Counted from the first letter of the stretch, positions 36,313 through 46,268 are shown. The stretch: DNA of 64,000 nt from Bacteroidota bacterium (GCA_013696965.1 JACCXN010000004.1:28709-92708); one strand, 5' to 3'. The notes: generated by a model from the sequence alone, not told the origin. A program made the numbers and translations.

Positions 36313-36891
36313 TCATCCTTTTGTTATTTCTGAGATGCCTCCTGAGACTATGAATTTCATGATTTCTGCAGATGGAGTATGAATAACGGTAACGTTTTCT
36401 TTTGGAACAATGAACAAATTACCTGAAAAATTAAATGAATGAGGAAGATAAACAGCAACTTTATCTTTGGCTATGTTTAGGTCGGTTAAATCCTCCCTTG
36501 TAATAAATCCCAATTTTTCAACGCCCATTTCCTTACTTAATTTAACAAGAACCGGTTGGTTGAATTTCTTTTTTGACCCAACCAGGGCAGACATTAAGTC
36601 TTTCAGGGAGGAATAAAAAGTATTAATAAGGGGCGCCTTGGCAATAACTGATTCGATAATAAGAAAAAATGGCTTAAAAAAGATAGTGCTTCCAAGCACT
36701 CCAAAAATCAAAATCAACACTATAAGGCCAATCAAACCAATTAAAGGATCAATTGCAGGATGAACAGTAATGCCTGCTGCATTAAGCCCGGCTCCAATAA
36801 TGATAAAAATTGAATAAATTACATAAACAACAATGGAAATGGGTACAGTAAACAAAAGTCCCCTGAAAAAATACTGTATAATTTGTTTCAT
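36313..36891 (-). CDS. DUF502 membrane protein
   Basis: The 192-residue protein has two N-terminal membrane helices (about 8-33 and 45-75) and a soluble domain containing PLINTFYSSLKDLMSAL, the signature of the DUF502 family. The typical VPTTPNP-like motif is replaced by VYLPHSFNFSGNLFIVP. Members are inner-membrane proteins of unknown function found in bacteria and plants. A TACTTTTG box (reverse of 36965-36972) lies upstream, but its nearest TTTG is only 12 bp away. Confidence 0.85.
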   Translation of the reverse strand: MKQIIQYFFRGLLFTVPISIVVYVIYSIFIIIGAGLNAAGITVHPAIDPLIGLIGLIVLILIFGVLGSTIFFKPFFLIIESVIAKAPLINTFYSSLKDLMSALVGSKKKFNQPVLVKLSKEMGVEKLGFITREDLTDLNIAKDKVAVYLPHSFNFSGNLFIVPKENVTVIHTPSAEIMKFIVSGGISEITKG

Positions 36892-37041
36892 TTTATTCTG
36901 AAAATTTTTAATTAAATTAATTTTGTAAAGGTTAGTGATAATTTGTAAAACTAATCTGTTTACTCAAAAGTAGCAGAGAGGAGCCAAAGTTGTATATTAC
37001 TATTTATCTTTGAGTATTATCAGGAAAAAACTATTCAGTTT

Positions 37042-37395
37042 TTACAGTGTTTGCAGCACTTGTTTTTGGGCCTTTGTTAAGCCTGATGAAACCAACTCAT
37101 AGGAGTGATCAATCCAGGAGAAAAGTATATTATGCGCAATCGGCGGTTCATTATTGATTGTATTCCAATGTTTTTTATTCATATGATATCCAGGCCTTAC
37201 GCCAGGATATTGTTCTCTTAGTTCAATTGCCTTTTCAGGATCGCATTTAAGGTTAATGCTTTCAAAATTATTAACATCTGTTAAAGCAAAAATTTTACCC
37301 ATTACTTTAAAAACAAGGGTAACAGAATCAAAAGGAAAATCTTCGGTTACACCTTTTTTGGATAAACAATATTCTCTAAAAACCTCAATATTCAT
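37042..37395 (-). CDS. MmcQ/YjbR family protein
   Basis: The 117-residue protein carries the family features: an N-terminal REYCLSKKGVTEDFPF, a central KIFAL and LKCDPEKAIELREQYPGV, then RPGYHMNKKHWNTI and a C-terminal helix (DHSYELVSSGL). The CyaY-like fold has been suggested to bind DNA, but no function is firmly established. It follows the cyclase gene by 6 bp and probably ends the same transcript. Confidence 0.88.
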   Translation of the reverse strand: MNIEVFREYCLSKKGVTEDFPFDSVTLVFKVMGKIFALTDVNNFESINLKCDPEKAIELREQYPGVRPGYHMNKKHWNTINNEPPIAHNILFSWIDHSYELVSSGLTKAQKQVLQTL

Positions 37396-37401
37396 TATAA
37401 T

Positions 37402-38151
37402 TCAATTTAGTTTATACAATACAGGTTTTGAAGGGCTGGCGTCATTCTCAAAACTTGCAATTTGCAAATTTAACAAGTAAGATCCATCTTTCACTGTATC
37501 TGGAACGTAAATTAATTCAGTAATTGTTCTATTGAGTTGGGGATTTTCCGGATACTGCCAAAAAATATGATGAGCAGCCAGCTTTCCCTCATCAGATTCC
37601 CGGTCAACAGAGGGCAAATCAATAAGAAGATGTTCAATGTTCTTATTGTGTATTAATTGTGCGGCTGCTGCTTCTAAATAAGGGGGATTGGTATTGGAAT
37701 ATTGTTTTTCATTTTTAGCCAGCTCGTTAGGAAGGGTGCGTATTATAAGCGCTTCGGGCTTACTGTCCTTAATTGCATCTGATATTTGAACAGCGGTAAT
37801 TACTTTGTCGCCATTGGCAAGCTCCTGAGGGGTAATTGTTATGAGTAAGGCAATAAAATGGAATTTTTTAAGGCATTTATTTATACTGATGTTTTCCTTA
37901 CTTATATGACCCACGCATTCAGTATGTGTTCCGTTTGCATGCGGATTAAAAAAGATATTCCTAAAATTAACTGATCCCCCCTTATTAACATCTCCAATGA
38001 AATGTTGGGTTTCTACAGCTTCTATTTTTACTGGTTCTGCATACCAGGCGTTAACATTTGAGGCTCCTGCTCTTAAAGGAATAGAAATATCAATTGGATT
38101 GGTAAAATCGGCCTGGTATTTTTCTTTTTTATGGTAAATGTTAATGATCAT
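37402..38151 (-). CDS. cyclase-family metal-dependent hydrolase (kynurenine formamidase-like)
   Basis: The 249-residue protein shows the cyclase/KynB metal-site motif NPHANGTHTECVGHI (HxxGTHxE) and a conserved LLIDLPSVDRE segment that fits the family's downstream active-site region. Members hydrolyse amide or lactone bonds; N-formylkynurenine is the best-known substrate, but the true one here is unknown. A TACCTTTG box (reverse of 38163-38170) lies 12-19 bp before the ATG, so the gene may have its own promoter inside the longer minus-strand run. Confidence 0.82.
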   Translation of the reverse strand: MIINIYHKKEKYQADFTNPIDISIPLRAGASNVNAWYAEPVKIEAVETQHFIGDVNKGGSVNFRNIFFNPHANGTHTECVGHISKENISINKCLKKFHFIALLITITPQELANGDKVITAVQISDAIKDSKPEALIIRTLPNELAKNEKQYSNTNPPYLEAAAAQLIHNKNIEHLLIDLPSVDRESDEGKLAAHHIFWQYPENPQLNRTITELIYVPDTVKDGSYLLNLQIASFENDASPSKPVLYKLN

Positions 38152-38212
38152 GTTTTTTATTTCAAAGGTAAGATTTTTGAAATTTCCAACAGCAAAAATA
38201 TTTACCCCGGAC

Positions 38213-38797
38213 TTAGGGTTGGGATTGGGGTATTTTTTTAAGTTGTTGATGCAGTTTAGTATTTAAAACAAGCACCATATCAAAAGGCGTTCGTCTGGAA
38301 ATAGGTATAATATCGAACCTTTTTATATAATAGGGAAATGGTTTTTTTAGAAATTCAAATTCACAATCCTTCACCACAAGGGCGTAAAGACCTGTACCTG
38401 GGGTAAAATCAAATTCACTGATAAAGAAATCTCCGGGGTTTACAATTATAGACGAATCAACCTCCAATTCAGCATTTAATAAGTTACCTGTGAATTCCCT
38501 GTTTTTGATTTTCTCTGAGCAGGTGTTGTAAAAAAAATACACCTTGGAAAAATCATATACACTTGTAAAGGAAGTGTAAATGGCCTTGTTTTCAAGGTGT
38601 TGTTTGCGTATTACCTCTTCCGCTTCTTTATTGCGACCCAGTTTCCTTAGTGCGTTAATTTTGTTTTCAGATGTATATAACCTTACCAATAAAACTCCAC
38701 TTCTTAATTTGAGCACCTGATTGTTTGCAATTTCCCGTTTTTTTTGGGAAAATCCAACAATGGGCATAAGCAGCAGTATCAAAAGAAATAAACGCAT
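38213..38797 (-). CDS. secreted protein of unknown function, 194 residues
   Basis: A signal peptide (residues 1-17, ending VGFSQ) leads into a helical segment (NKINALRKLGRNKEAEEVIRKQ, TPR-like) and a beta-rich C-terminal half with aromatic residues. No family recognised. It begins 2 bp after the hemW stop codon, so it is in the same operon as hemW and the histidine kinase, but no functional link can be read from the sequence. Confidence 0.7.
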   Translation of the reverse strand: MRLFLLILLLMPIVGFSQKKREIANNQVLKLRSGVLLVRLYTSENKINALRKLGRNKEAEEVIRKQHLENKAIYTSFTSVYDFSKVYFFYNTCSEKIKNREFTGNLLNAELEVDSSIIVNPGDFFISEFDFTPGTGLYALVVKDCEFEFLKKPFPYYIKRFDIIPISRRTPFDMVLVLNTKLHQQLKKIPQSQP

Positions 38798-38799
38798 AA

Positions 38800-39939
38800 T
38801 TAATCTTCAATAATAAAAAAACCTGATGCTATTGCATCAGCAAATAGTTTGCCTGTTTGGGTTAAGCATATTTTATTTTCTAAAAATGTAGTATGTTCTC
38901 GGCTTAAATGCTTAGTGTTTTCTTTTAAACAATGATTTGAATACTCTTGTCCAAATTTATTTTGAATTACATTTAAATCAGCCCCTTCCCTTGTTCTTAA
39001 GGAGGTAAGTACATATTCATTAAACCTTTTATTCCTGGTAAGCACTTCCTTTTCAAAGGGAATTTTATCCTCATTAATTGCCTTAATATAAACCCCGTTT
39101 TTGTTGATATTCCATTGCCTGTATTCTCCGTTAAAAGAATGTGCTGATGGCCCAAGTCCCAGATATTTTTCTCCTGTCCAATAGTTGCTATTGTGCCTGG
39201 ATTGATAGCCTTTTTTGCAGAAATTAGAAATTTCATATTGAATAAAGCCATTTTGCTCCATCTCATCAACCATAGTTTCAAAATGCTGGGCAGCTAGTTC
39301 CTCATCAGGGCTACTTATTTTTCCCTTTTTAATGAAGTTATCCAAAGGGGTTTTAGGCTCTACTGTAAGGCAATAAGCAGAAATATGCTGAACATTCATA
39401 GCAAAAGCCTGATGCAGGTTTTCAATCCAGTTTTGTATGGAAAGCCCTGGAATACCATAAATTAAATCAATACTGATATTGTGAAAACCAAGATCAATGG
39501 CATCTTTTACACAAGTAAGGGCCATTTGGGAGGAATGGGCCCTGTTCATAAACTTTAAATCATCATTTCTAAAGGATTGTATACCAATACTAAGACGATT
39601 TATAGGTGTTGCATTAAATTGCCTGAGCTTTTCCCTTGTTAAATCATCAGGATTTGCCTCAAGAGTAATTTCTGCATTAGAAGCAACAGTAAAATTATTT
39701 TCAATAGCATCAAAGATGCTGTTTATTTCGTGTTCAGATAAAAGAGATGGTGTACCTCCCCCAAAATAAACCGTATTCAATTGGTTCTTGTTTTCCCCAA
39801 AGAAAAGCTTCTGCATTGCTATCTCTTTTATGAGAGCTTTCAAAAAATCATCCTTGTGTTTTAATGTGGTAGAAAAGTGAAAATCGCAATAATTACAAGC
39901 TTGTTTGCAAAAGGGAATGTGAATATATAAACCTGCCAT
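38800..39939 (-). CDS. hemW: radical SAM heme chaperone HemW
   Basis: The 379-residue protein has the radical-SAM cluster motif CKQACNYCDF (Cys11, 15, 18), followed by the FGGGTPSLL and LEANPDDLT motifs and SIGIQSF of the HemN/HemW superfamily. The spacing CxxxCxxCxF and the shorter length indicate HemW, a heme-binding protein that delivers heme to respiratory enzymes, rather than true coproporphyrinogen dehydrogenase HemN. Start and histidine-kinase stop overlap (TAATG). Heme precursor genes lie 21 kb away. Confidence 0.9.
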   Translation of the reverse strand: MAGLYIHIPFCKQACNYCDFHFSTTLKHKDDFLKALIKEIAMQKLFFGENKNQLNTVYFGGGTPSLLSEHEINSIFDAIENNFTVASNAEITLEANPDDLTREKLRQFNATPINRLSIGIQSFRNDDLKFMNRAHSSQMALTCVKDAIDLGFHNISIDLIYGIPGLSIQNWIENLHQAFAMNVQHISAYCLTVEPKTPLDNFIKKGKISSPDEELAAQHFETMVDEMEQNGFIQYEISNFCKKGYQSRHNSNYWTGEKYLGLGPSAHSFNGEYRQWNINKNGVYIKAINEDKIPFEKEVLTRNKRFNEYVLTSLRTREGADLNVIQNKFGQEYSNHCLKENTKHLSREHTTFLENKICLTQTGKLFADAIASGFFIIED

Positions 39940-41468
39940 TACTTCCTTAAAATAATCCTAAAGGTTGTCCCTTTGTTAAGTTCAGTCCTTTTAACAAATA
40001 TTCTTCCTGAATGGTATATTTCAACTATCCTTTTGGCAAGTGATAGTCCTAATCCCCAGCCTCTTTTTTTGGTTGTAAATCCGGGCTGAAAAACAGTTTT
40101 TAAATTGGCACTTGAAATCCCTTTTCCCGTATCGGTAATATCTATTGTGATTTCCCTTATATTTTCATCCACATCAATGTGAATTGAACCTTTCCCGTTC
40201 ATGGCATCAATAGCATTTTTACATAAATTTTCAATAACCCATTCGAAAAGCGGTACATTTAAGGGAACAAAAATTTGAGTTGAGGGCGAATCAAGGTTAA
40301 ATTCCACCCTGTTTGATACACGTAATTTCAGATAGCTAATGGAATTCTCCAAAACTTTAATTACATTTTCATTTTGCATTTCAGGTTTAGAGCCAATTTT
40401 AGAAAATCTTTCAGTAATGGTTTCCAAACGATGAATATCCTTTCCGATTTCAATGGTTACCTCATCCTCCAGACCTCTTAACTTTAACAATTCCATCCAC
40501 GCAATGAGGGAGGAAAGGGGTGTTCCAAGTTGGTGTGCTGTTTCCTTTGCCATACCTACCCATACCTGGTTTTGTTCAGACCTTCTGGCTGTAGAAAACA
40601 GGGAATAAGCCACCATGAGAAAAATTGCAAAAACAGCAAGTTGAATGTAGGGATAAAACTTGAGCTGCATAAGAAGCAAGGATTCCTTATAAAATATATA
40701 ATTTTTTTGACCCTCATCAAACTCAATTTCTATGGGTTGATTCTGCGCTCTCATTTGATTAATGAGTTTCTTGATGTATTCACTATCGTTTAATTGCAAG
40801 GAATCCAGGTTTCCCGCTGCAATTATATGTGTATTGGATGAATCTGTATACAAAACCGGAACAGTGGCCGAATTAAGGACAATTTCAGAAATAAAAGATT
40901 TGATAATGTCATCGAGAACCAACCTAAGATCAGTGAATATTTTTGAATCATTGTAATACAAATAATTCTTTTGGTCTTTGTAATATGGGATTTCTATAGG
41001 CTTTTGGCTTTCTTTCATCTTTTCAAGCTCGTTGGTAAGAATCTTGATTTCAATAGGAGAAAGACTTGCAAGATTATCGGCTTTAATGGCATCAAGATTT
41101 CTCCAGCTTGTAATGTTTTGATTCTCATCAGTGAGAATCACCGGGATGGTGGTATTGCTATTTACAATGGTAAGGTAGAAATTCCTGTCCAGGTCATTTT
41201 CGGTGGTAAAAAGCATTTTTGTTGCATCTGCCCAGAGTTCCATTCTTTTTCGTTCCTCTGTTTTGAGCTTATTGAATAGATCATTTGTATATTTTACAAG
41301 GTTCCCTTTTTTCTGGATGGCATCAGCCCAGAGTTTTACCTTTATTCTTTCTTCCTGGGCAATTTTTTCAACCAATTTATTGGTATACCATAAGGATATA
41401 AACACTATGAGTAGTGCTGAAATAAAAAGTACTATTTTCCAACGTTGTTTTTGTGAATATACGCTCAT
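39939..41468 (-). CDS. sensor histidine kinase with duplicated extracytoplasmic module
   Basis: The 509-residue kinase has TM1 (10-29), an extracytoplasmic region (30-270) and TM2 (273-293). The phosphorylation motif AHQLGTPLSS (His312) lies shortly after TM2, and HATPase_c boxes follow (NLCKNAIDAM, DTGKGIS, GWGLGLSLAKRIVE). The sensor region is internally repeated: residues 101-175 and 197-263 both read NSx(T)TxPV, TD, NLD, then QxPIEI and QKNYxxY. The pair of LWADA helices (46-50, 78-82) also repeats. The stop overlaps the hemW start by one base. No response regulator is adjacent. Confidence 0.9.
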   Translation of the reverse strand: MSVYSQKQRWKIVLFISALLIVFISLWYTNKLVEKIAQEERIKVKLWADAIQKKGNLVKYTNDLFNKLKTEERKRMELWADATKMLFTTENDLDRNFYLTIVNSNTTIPVILTDENQNITSWRNLDAIKADNLASLSPIEIKILTNELEKMKESQKPIEIPYYKDQKNYLYYNDSKIFTDLRLVLDDIIKSFISEIVLNSATVPVLYTDSSNTHIIAAGNLDSLQLNDSEYIKKLINQMRAQNQPIEIEFDEGQKNYIFYKESLLLMQLKFYPYIQLAVFAIFLMVAYSLFSTARRSEQNQVWVGMAKETAHQLGTPLSSLIAWMELLKLRGLEDEVTIEIGKDIHRLETITERFSKIGSKPEMQNENVIKVLENSISYLKLRVSNRVEFNLDSPSTQIFVPLNVPLFEWVIENLCKNAIDAMNGKGSIHIDVDENIREITIDITDTGKGISSANLKTVFQPGFTTKKRGWGLGLSLAKRIVEIYHSGRIFVKRTELNKGTTFRIILRK

Positions 41469-41580
41469 TTGTTACAATAACGATTTTGGCACCATTCAAG
41501 TATTAAAAGTTACAAGTTATGATTCCTGTTTCCAACCAAATAAAGATGGAAAATAATATCATAGAGTACCCAAATATATA

Positions 41581-44220
41581 TTATTCCTCCCCAACCTTAT
41601 CCAACCATTTTCCAAATTTACCTTTTTCTTTTTTATCAGGAGTCAGGCTTGGTTTTGCTTTTTCTTTCTTTGGATCCTCTGTTGATTTCTTGTTTTCCTC
41701 CCATTCAACCTCCAGCTGGGATTGTTTCTTTTTTACAGGAGTGCTAACAGTACTATCGCTTTTATACAATCCAAATTCTTCCTTAAGCAAGCCTTTAACC
41801 GTCTTCTTTTCCGATTGTAAATCCTCTTTCATTTTTTCCTTCAGTCCTACTCCATCATAAGAAAACTTGGGATTATCTATATGTCCTTTCATTGAAATGA
41901 AAACGGACATCCTCCTGCGGTCATCTTCTTCAAGAGATCCGAATTCATTGTTGTTTTTGTTGCTCTCCCTTACTTTGCCAGCCAGTAAATCACTTAACAA
42001 CAAACGGAATCGGTAATCTACATTATCGTTAAACCCGTGAACTCCAGCAATGGAAATATCTATGGCACTAGAGTTAATCTCCATTTTAGGAATGTAAATT
42101 TTTTCATTTACTATTTCAATAACATTATGAAGCGTTGAAAATTTGATTTGTTGCAGATCAGGAACCCTGATAAAAGAGGATAGTTGTTTCATTGGTTCAA
42201 AATTCAACAATTCACCCTTTTCAATAGTAATGTCTGCATTGCAAGCAATGGATTTGTCATCAATATTCAGTTTATTGTCATAAAGTGCTGAAAAACGAAC
42301 AGATGCAGAAGCGCTTCCTTTTATATGTTTTTCCTGCATTAGTTGTTGCCCGAAATTTTCAAACTGATAAAACATTTTACTTACATCAATATTAGAAAAA
42401 ACAGCCTGAGACGCAACCTTAAAATTGTTTCCATCACTTCCATCAATTGAAACTGACGTTTCAATCTGTCCATCCATTGCTGAAAACTGTATTTTTTGGG
42501 TGGTTAGTTTCTGATCCTTCAGTACGATTTTACCATTTATATTCTTCGCCTGAAACTTACGGAAAACAATTTCTCCAACTTCTGCATCCAGGTAAAAAGA
42601 GGCTCGTTTAGAAAAATGCATATCATAAATGGTGTCTTTACTGCTGTTATCGCTACTAACAAATAATTCATCCAGGTTGATTTTTGAGGAACGCAGTTTA
42701 GCATCTACAATTAATTTCTGGTCTTCCACAAAATAATATGGAAATACATTTCTGAAAAAGCCAGTTAAAACGAAATCGCTTTCTGAAATTTTACCAGAAA
42801 GTTCAGAAATAATTAAATCATTGTTATCAAACAAAAGCTCTCCAGAGATGTCTTTATAAACAAGGGGATCATTCTTAAGGGAAAATTCAATACTGGATAA
42901 AACTATTTTACCTGAAGTTTTAGATTTTCTAAAATCTTCCGCAGTATATGTGTCCTTGCTTTTGAAAATACCAGAATAGGAAGCATCTATTTTTACCTTT
43001 CCATGGATGTTTTCAAGTGTATCGGATTGAAAAAAATCAGCAAGTTCAGCAAGTTCAAAAGATGAAACCGTGGAAAGTCTTACACTAGGGTTCTGAAAAT
43101 CCCTGATGGAAAAGTCTCCTGAAAAATTTCCACTTCCTATTTGACAATTAAATTCATTTATATCTAAAAAAGAAGTTTTCTTTTTGCTGTCTGACCCGGA
43201 ATTAAAACTTCCTTTTAAATTTATTTTTTCAACTTTAACCGAGGAGTTTTTATGTAGCATTTCACCCTTGTTAATTCCAAAATCGGCCAAAAACGAAGGG
43301 CTTTCATGTTCACTTGAATTTCCAGAAATGGTCCCGTTAAAATAAAAATTTCCGCTTCCACTGTAGCTGCTTGTATAGTTGCTGTAATTCTCTGGCAACA
43401 ATGAAAGCAAGGATTTTATATTAATATCCTTGCCAATAATTTTTAAATCAATTCCAGTAAGCTCGTTTTGTTTTTCAATATTGCCATTTACAACAAAATT
43501 TAAATCAGCAACAGAGAGGTGTGAATTATTAATGGTATAACTGTTTTTTTCATTGTTAATATCCAACTCCAGATTGATTTTAAGGGGTTGCTTTTTAATA
43601 TAATTAATATTTTCAAAATTAATTTGATCAGCAAAAAGACTGCTTTTAATTTTAAGCAAATAATGTTTGGATGAAAAATCCCCTTTTAATACCGTTTGCT
43701 CTGTTTTGAAAATTATTTTATCCTCCGATTTATAATTTGTGTAAAATACAGCAACATTCTTAAGCAGGACCTCATCAATTGAAAAAGAAATGTCCTGGTC
43801 CTGAGATTTTGGATCTGTTTTCCAAAAAATGAAGTTTTCTTCACCCTTTTGACCAATTACAGGTTTAATAATTGCATTATCAACTTGAATTTTTTTAAGG
43901 TTATACTTTCCTTTAAAAATTTCAAATAAATTAAAATGCAAGGAAATACCAGAGGCTTTTAAAAGGGTATCCTTGTTCGCTTTTTCAACTGATTCAATAA
44001 TTACCACATCCGTAAATTCAACGGATCCGTATGGGAATTTTTTCAGGACAGAAAAATCAACATGCTTAACATCCATTTTTGTTAGCAGGCGTTGATTGAT
44101 CTCATTTACAACCATACTTTTAACTTCCGCACCATAATATATTCCAATAAAAACACCCAAGGCTATAAACAGCAAAAAAATTGCTAAAAAGCCCAATAGT
44201 ATTCTTTTCAATATTTTCAT
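41581..44220 (-). CDS. AsmA-like inner-membrane protein
   Basis: The 879-residue protein has one N-terminal membrane helix (about 5-28) followed by a long, repetitive beta-rich periplasmic part, with a conserved AsmA C-terminal region (about 630-790, with IDISIAGVHGFNDNVDYRF). Its last 80 residues are charged and Lys/Glu-rich. AsmA/TamB-type proteins are thought to form bridges for phospholipid transport between the membranes. It sits between the kinase gene (112 bp downstream) and the pseudouridine synthase gene (79 bp upstream). Confidence 0.85.
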   Translation of the reverse strand: MKILKRILLGFLAIFLLFIALGVFIGIYYGAEVKSMVVNEINQRLLTKMDVKHVDFSVLKKFPYGSVEFTDVVIIESVEKANKDTLLKASGISLHFNLFEIFKGKYNLKKIQVDNAIIKPVIGQKGEENFIFWKTDPKSQDQDISFSIDEVLLKNVAVFYTNYKSEDKIIFKTEQTVLKGDFSSKHYLLKIKSSLFADQINFENINYIKKQPLKINLELDINNEKNSYTINNSHLSVADLNFVVNGNIEKQNELTGIDLKIIGKDINIKSLLSLLPENYSNYTSSYSGSGNFYFNGTISGNSSEHESPSFLADFGINKGEMLHKNSSVKVEKINLKGSFNSGSDSKKKTSFLDINEFNCQIGSGNFSGDFSIRDFQNPSVRLSTVSSFELAELADFFQSDTLENIHGKVKIDASYSGIFKSKDTYTAEDFRKSKTSGKIVLSSIEFSLKNDPLVYKDISGELLFDNNDLIISELSGKISESDFVLTGFFRNVFPYYFVEDQKLIVDAKLRSSKINLDELFVSSDNSSKDTIYDMHFSKRASFYLDAEVGEIVFRKFQAKNINGKIVLKDQKLTTQKIQFSAMDGQIETSVSIDGSDGNNFKVASQAVFSNIDVSKMFYQFENFGQQLMQEKHIKGSASASVRFSALYDNKLNIDDKSIACNADITIEKGELLNFEPMKQLSSFIRVPDLQQIKFSTLHNVIEIVNEKIYIPKMEINSSAIDISIAGVHGFNDNVDYRFRLLLSDLLAGKVRESNKNNNEFGSLEEDDRRRMSVFISMKGHIDNPKFSYDGVGLKEKMKEDLQSEKKTVKGLLKEEFGLYKSDSTVSTPVKKKQSQLEVEWEENKKSTEDPKKEKAKPSLTPDKKEKGKFGKWLDKVGEE

Positions 44221-44299
44221 GCTCTGAAAATAATTTGTTTATATAAAGGTGCACCAACAGTGCTAACCAGTAAGTAGTATTGGTGCTAAAAGAAAATTA

Positions 44300-46048
44300 T
44301 CAGGGAATCATTTTTAACATGGCAACTTCCTTGTCATTTAACATCCGGAATTTGCCTCTAGGAATATTTTTCTTGGTAAGCCCTGCAAAATATACCCTGT
44401 CAAGTTTTACGACTTTGTAGTCAAAATGTTCGAACATGCGTCTTACAACTCTGTTTTGGCCTGAATGAAGCATTATTCCCACCTCGTTTTTTGCTTCACC
44501 CACATAGCTAACCTCATCTGCCTTAACAGAAAAATCTTCAAGGTCCAAGCCTTTAAGCATTTTATCCATGTCTGATTTTTTAACCGGGGCATCTGTTTCT
44601 ACATGGTATATTTTTTTAATTCCATGTTTTGGGTGGGTAAGTTTTTTTGCAAGATCACCATCATTTGTAAAAAGCAAAAGGCCGGTTGTGTTCCTATCTA
44701 ACCTTCCAACAGGATAAATCCGCTCACGACAAGCATGTTGGATTAGTTCCATTACTGTTTTTCTTCCGCCAGGATCTTCCATTGTGGTAATGTAATCCTT
44801 AGGTTTATTCAACAATAAATAAACGTTTTTTTCTGTACGTAGAATTCCTCCGTTATATTTTACTACATCTCCTGGAGCAACCTGGTATCCTAATTCTGTT
44901 ACTGGTTTCCCATTCACCGTAACCAATCCTGCTTCAATATGAATATCAGCTTCCCTTCTGGAACAAATACCGCTGTTTGCAATGTATTTGTTCAATCTTA
45001 TCATTCCTTCTGTTTTTTGTTTCTTGTTGAATTCCAGCATTTTCTTTTTGCTATAGCCACGATTCTGGTACTCACCCTTTTCATTCATTTTTGGTGCAGG
45101 ACGTGGCTTGCCCCTGAACTTGTCAAAAGGTTTTTTATCAGAGTCTCTGTCTGATGATTCGTTTTTTCTATCATAACCCTTCCTGTCTCCTGCCTTTTCA
45201 TCTCTTCGCGGCATACTTCTGTCTGGTCTGCCAGATTCCGATCTGCCTACACCTTTCTCAAATGGCTTTTTATCGTAATTCCTTTTTTCATCATCTCTGC
45301 CAGCAAAATCATTCTTGCCACGAAATTCTTTTTTTTCGTTTCTTTCATCCTCTCTTTTATATCCATCTGATCGCTTATTGTCACCCTTGGTAAACCTTGG
45401 CTTGTTTTCTCCTGAAAAATCATCACGAAAAACTTTTTTATCTACTCCTTCACCATCGCGCTTGTACCCACCAGAGCGCTTATCCTCACTCTTTGCGAAC
45501 CTTGGCTTATCGTAATCTCTTTTCTGAAAATCATCTTTGCCGCCAAAGGCTTTCTTCTCCCTGCTTTCTCCGCCTTCATCATTTCGCTTGTACCCACTGG
45601 AGCGTTTATCGTCACTCTTTGTGAATCTTGGCTTATCGTAATCTCTTTTTTGAAAATCATCTTTGCTGCCATAGGCTTTCTTCTCCCTGCTTTCTCCACC
45701 TTCATCATTTCGCTTGTACCCACTGGAGCGCTTATCGTCACTCTTTGTGAACCTTGGCTTATCGTATTCTCTTTTTTGAAAATCATCTTTGCTTCTGAAG
45801 TCCTTTTTATCTGCCCCATCCCCATCACGTTTGTAACCTGAGGAACGTTTGTCATCTGTCCTTCCGAATCTTGGCTTATCGTTATCTTTTTTTGTAAAAC
45901 CATCCTTACTGCCATGGCTTTTTTTAGGCCCTTCAGATCCCCTGGTATTCCTGGCAGAGCTGCTTCTTCCTTCCTTTGAAGAGGAACGAGAATTAGCAGG
46001 ACGGCTACTATCATTGTTTTTATTGCTTTTTTTATTAAACGTGTTCAT
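44300..46048 (-). CDS. RluB/RsuA-type pseudouridine synthase with repetitive charged extension
   Basis: From ATG 46048 the protein has 582 residues; the frame extends to a TTG at 46132, but a TATCTTTG promoter box at 46088-46095 lies inside that extension. The last ~245 residues are the enzyme: an S4 RNA-binding domain (IRLNKYIANSGICSRREAD), then the catalytic GRLDRNTTGLLLFTND with its aspartate. The first ~340 residues are low-complexity Lys/Arg/Asp/Ser sequence containing tandem 42-residue units (126-bp DNA repeats, about 45480-45860) with DKPRFTKSDDKRSSGYKR. Such extensions are probably disordered and RNA-binding. Confidence 0.9.
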   Translation of the reverse strand: MNTFNKKSNKNNDSSRPANSRSSSKEGRSSSARNTRGSEGPKKSHGSKDGFTKKDNDKPRFGRTDDKRSSGYKRDGDGADKKDFRSKDDFQKREYDKPRFTKSDDKRSSGYKRNDEGGESREKKAYGSKDDFQKRDYDKPRFTKSDDKRSSGYKRNDEGGESREKKAFGGKDDFQKRDYDKPRFAKSEDKRSGGYKRDGEGVDKKVFRDDFSGENKPRFTKGDNKRSDGYKREDERNEKKEFRGKNDFAGRDDEKRNYDKKPFEKGVGRSESGRPDRSMPRRDEKAGDRKGYDRKNESSDRDSDKKPFDKFRGKPRPAPKMNEKGEYQNRGYSKKKMLEFNKKQKTEGMIRLNKYIANSGICSRREADIHIEAGLVTVNGKPVTELGYQVAPGDVVKYNGGILRTEKNVYLLLNKPKDYITTMEDPGGRKTVMELIQHACRERIYPVGRLDRNTTGLLLFTNDGDLAKKLTHPKHGIKKIYHVETDAPVKKSDMDKMLKGLDLEDFSVKADEVSYVGEAKNEVGIMLHSGQNRVVRRMFEHFDYKVVKLDRVYFAGLTKKNIPRGKFRMLNDKEVAMLKMIP

Positions 46049-46087
46049 TTTGAGTTGTTTTTGACCTTGGCAAAAGGAATTTTGCGG

Positions 46088-46095
46088 CAAAGATA
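46088..46095 (-). promoter_or_regulatory. candidate -7 box of the pseudouridine synthase gene
   Basis: The minus strand reads TATCTTTG (consensus TAnnTTTG) 40 bp before ATG 46048. It supports that ATG over the upstream in-frame TTG at 46132. No clear -33 element is seen. Confidence 0.4.
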
Positions 46096-46268
46096 GGATA
46101 GTTAATTTGATTATTCTCTGATAATTCGTCAATTCGTGGTTAAGACTATGATGAATTATCTAGTATATAACTCTGAAAGAGGTAGAATTAGTATATTATT
46201 CTGATCTAAGTTGGTAGAGCCAAAAAAATCAAAAGCTGAAAATTAATTGTATTTCTCCCTATTGTAAC

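Noticed and set aside
36965..36988. Promoter for the DUF502 gene (TACTTTTG with TTTG)
   Set aside because: The two boxes are only 12 bp apart on the minus strand, too short for the consensus, so only the -7 match is kept as a remark.
45442..46014. 190-codon alternative frame within the pseudouridine synthase extension
   Set aside because: It is a by-product of the 126-bp tandem repeats, which stay open in more than one frame.
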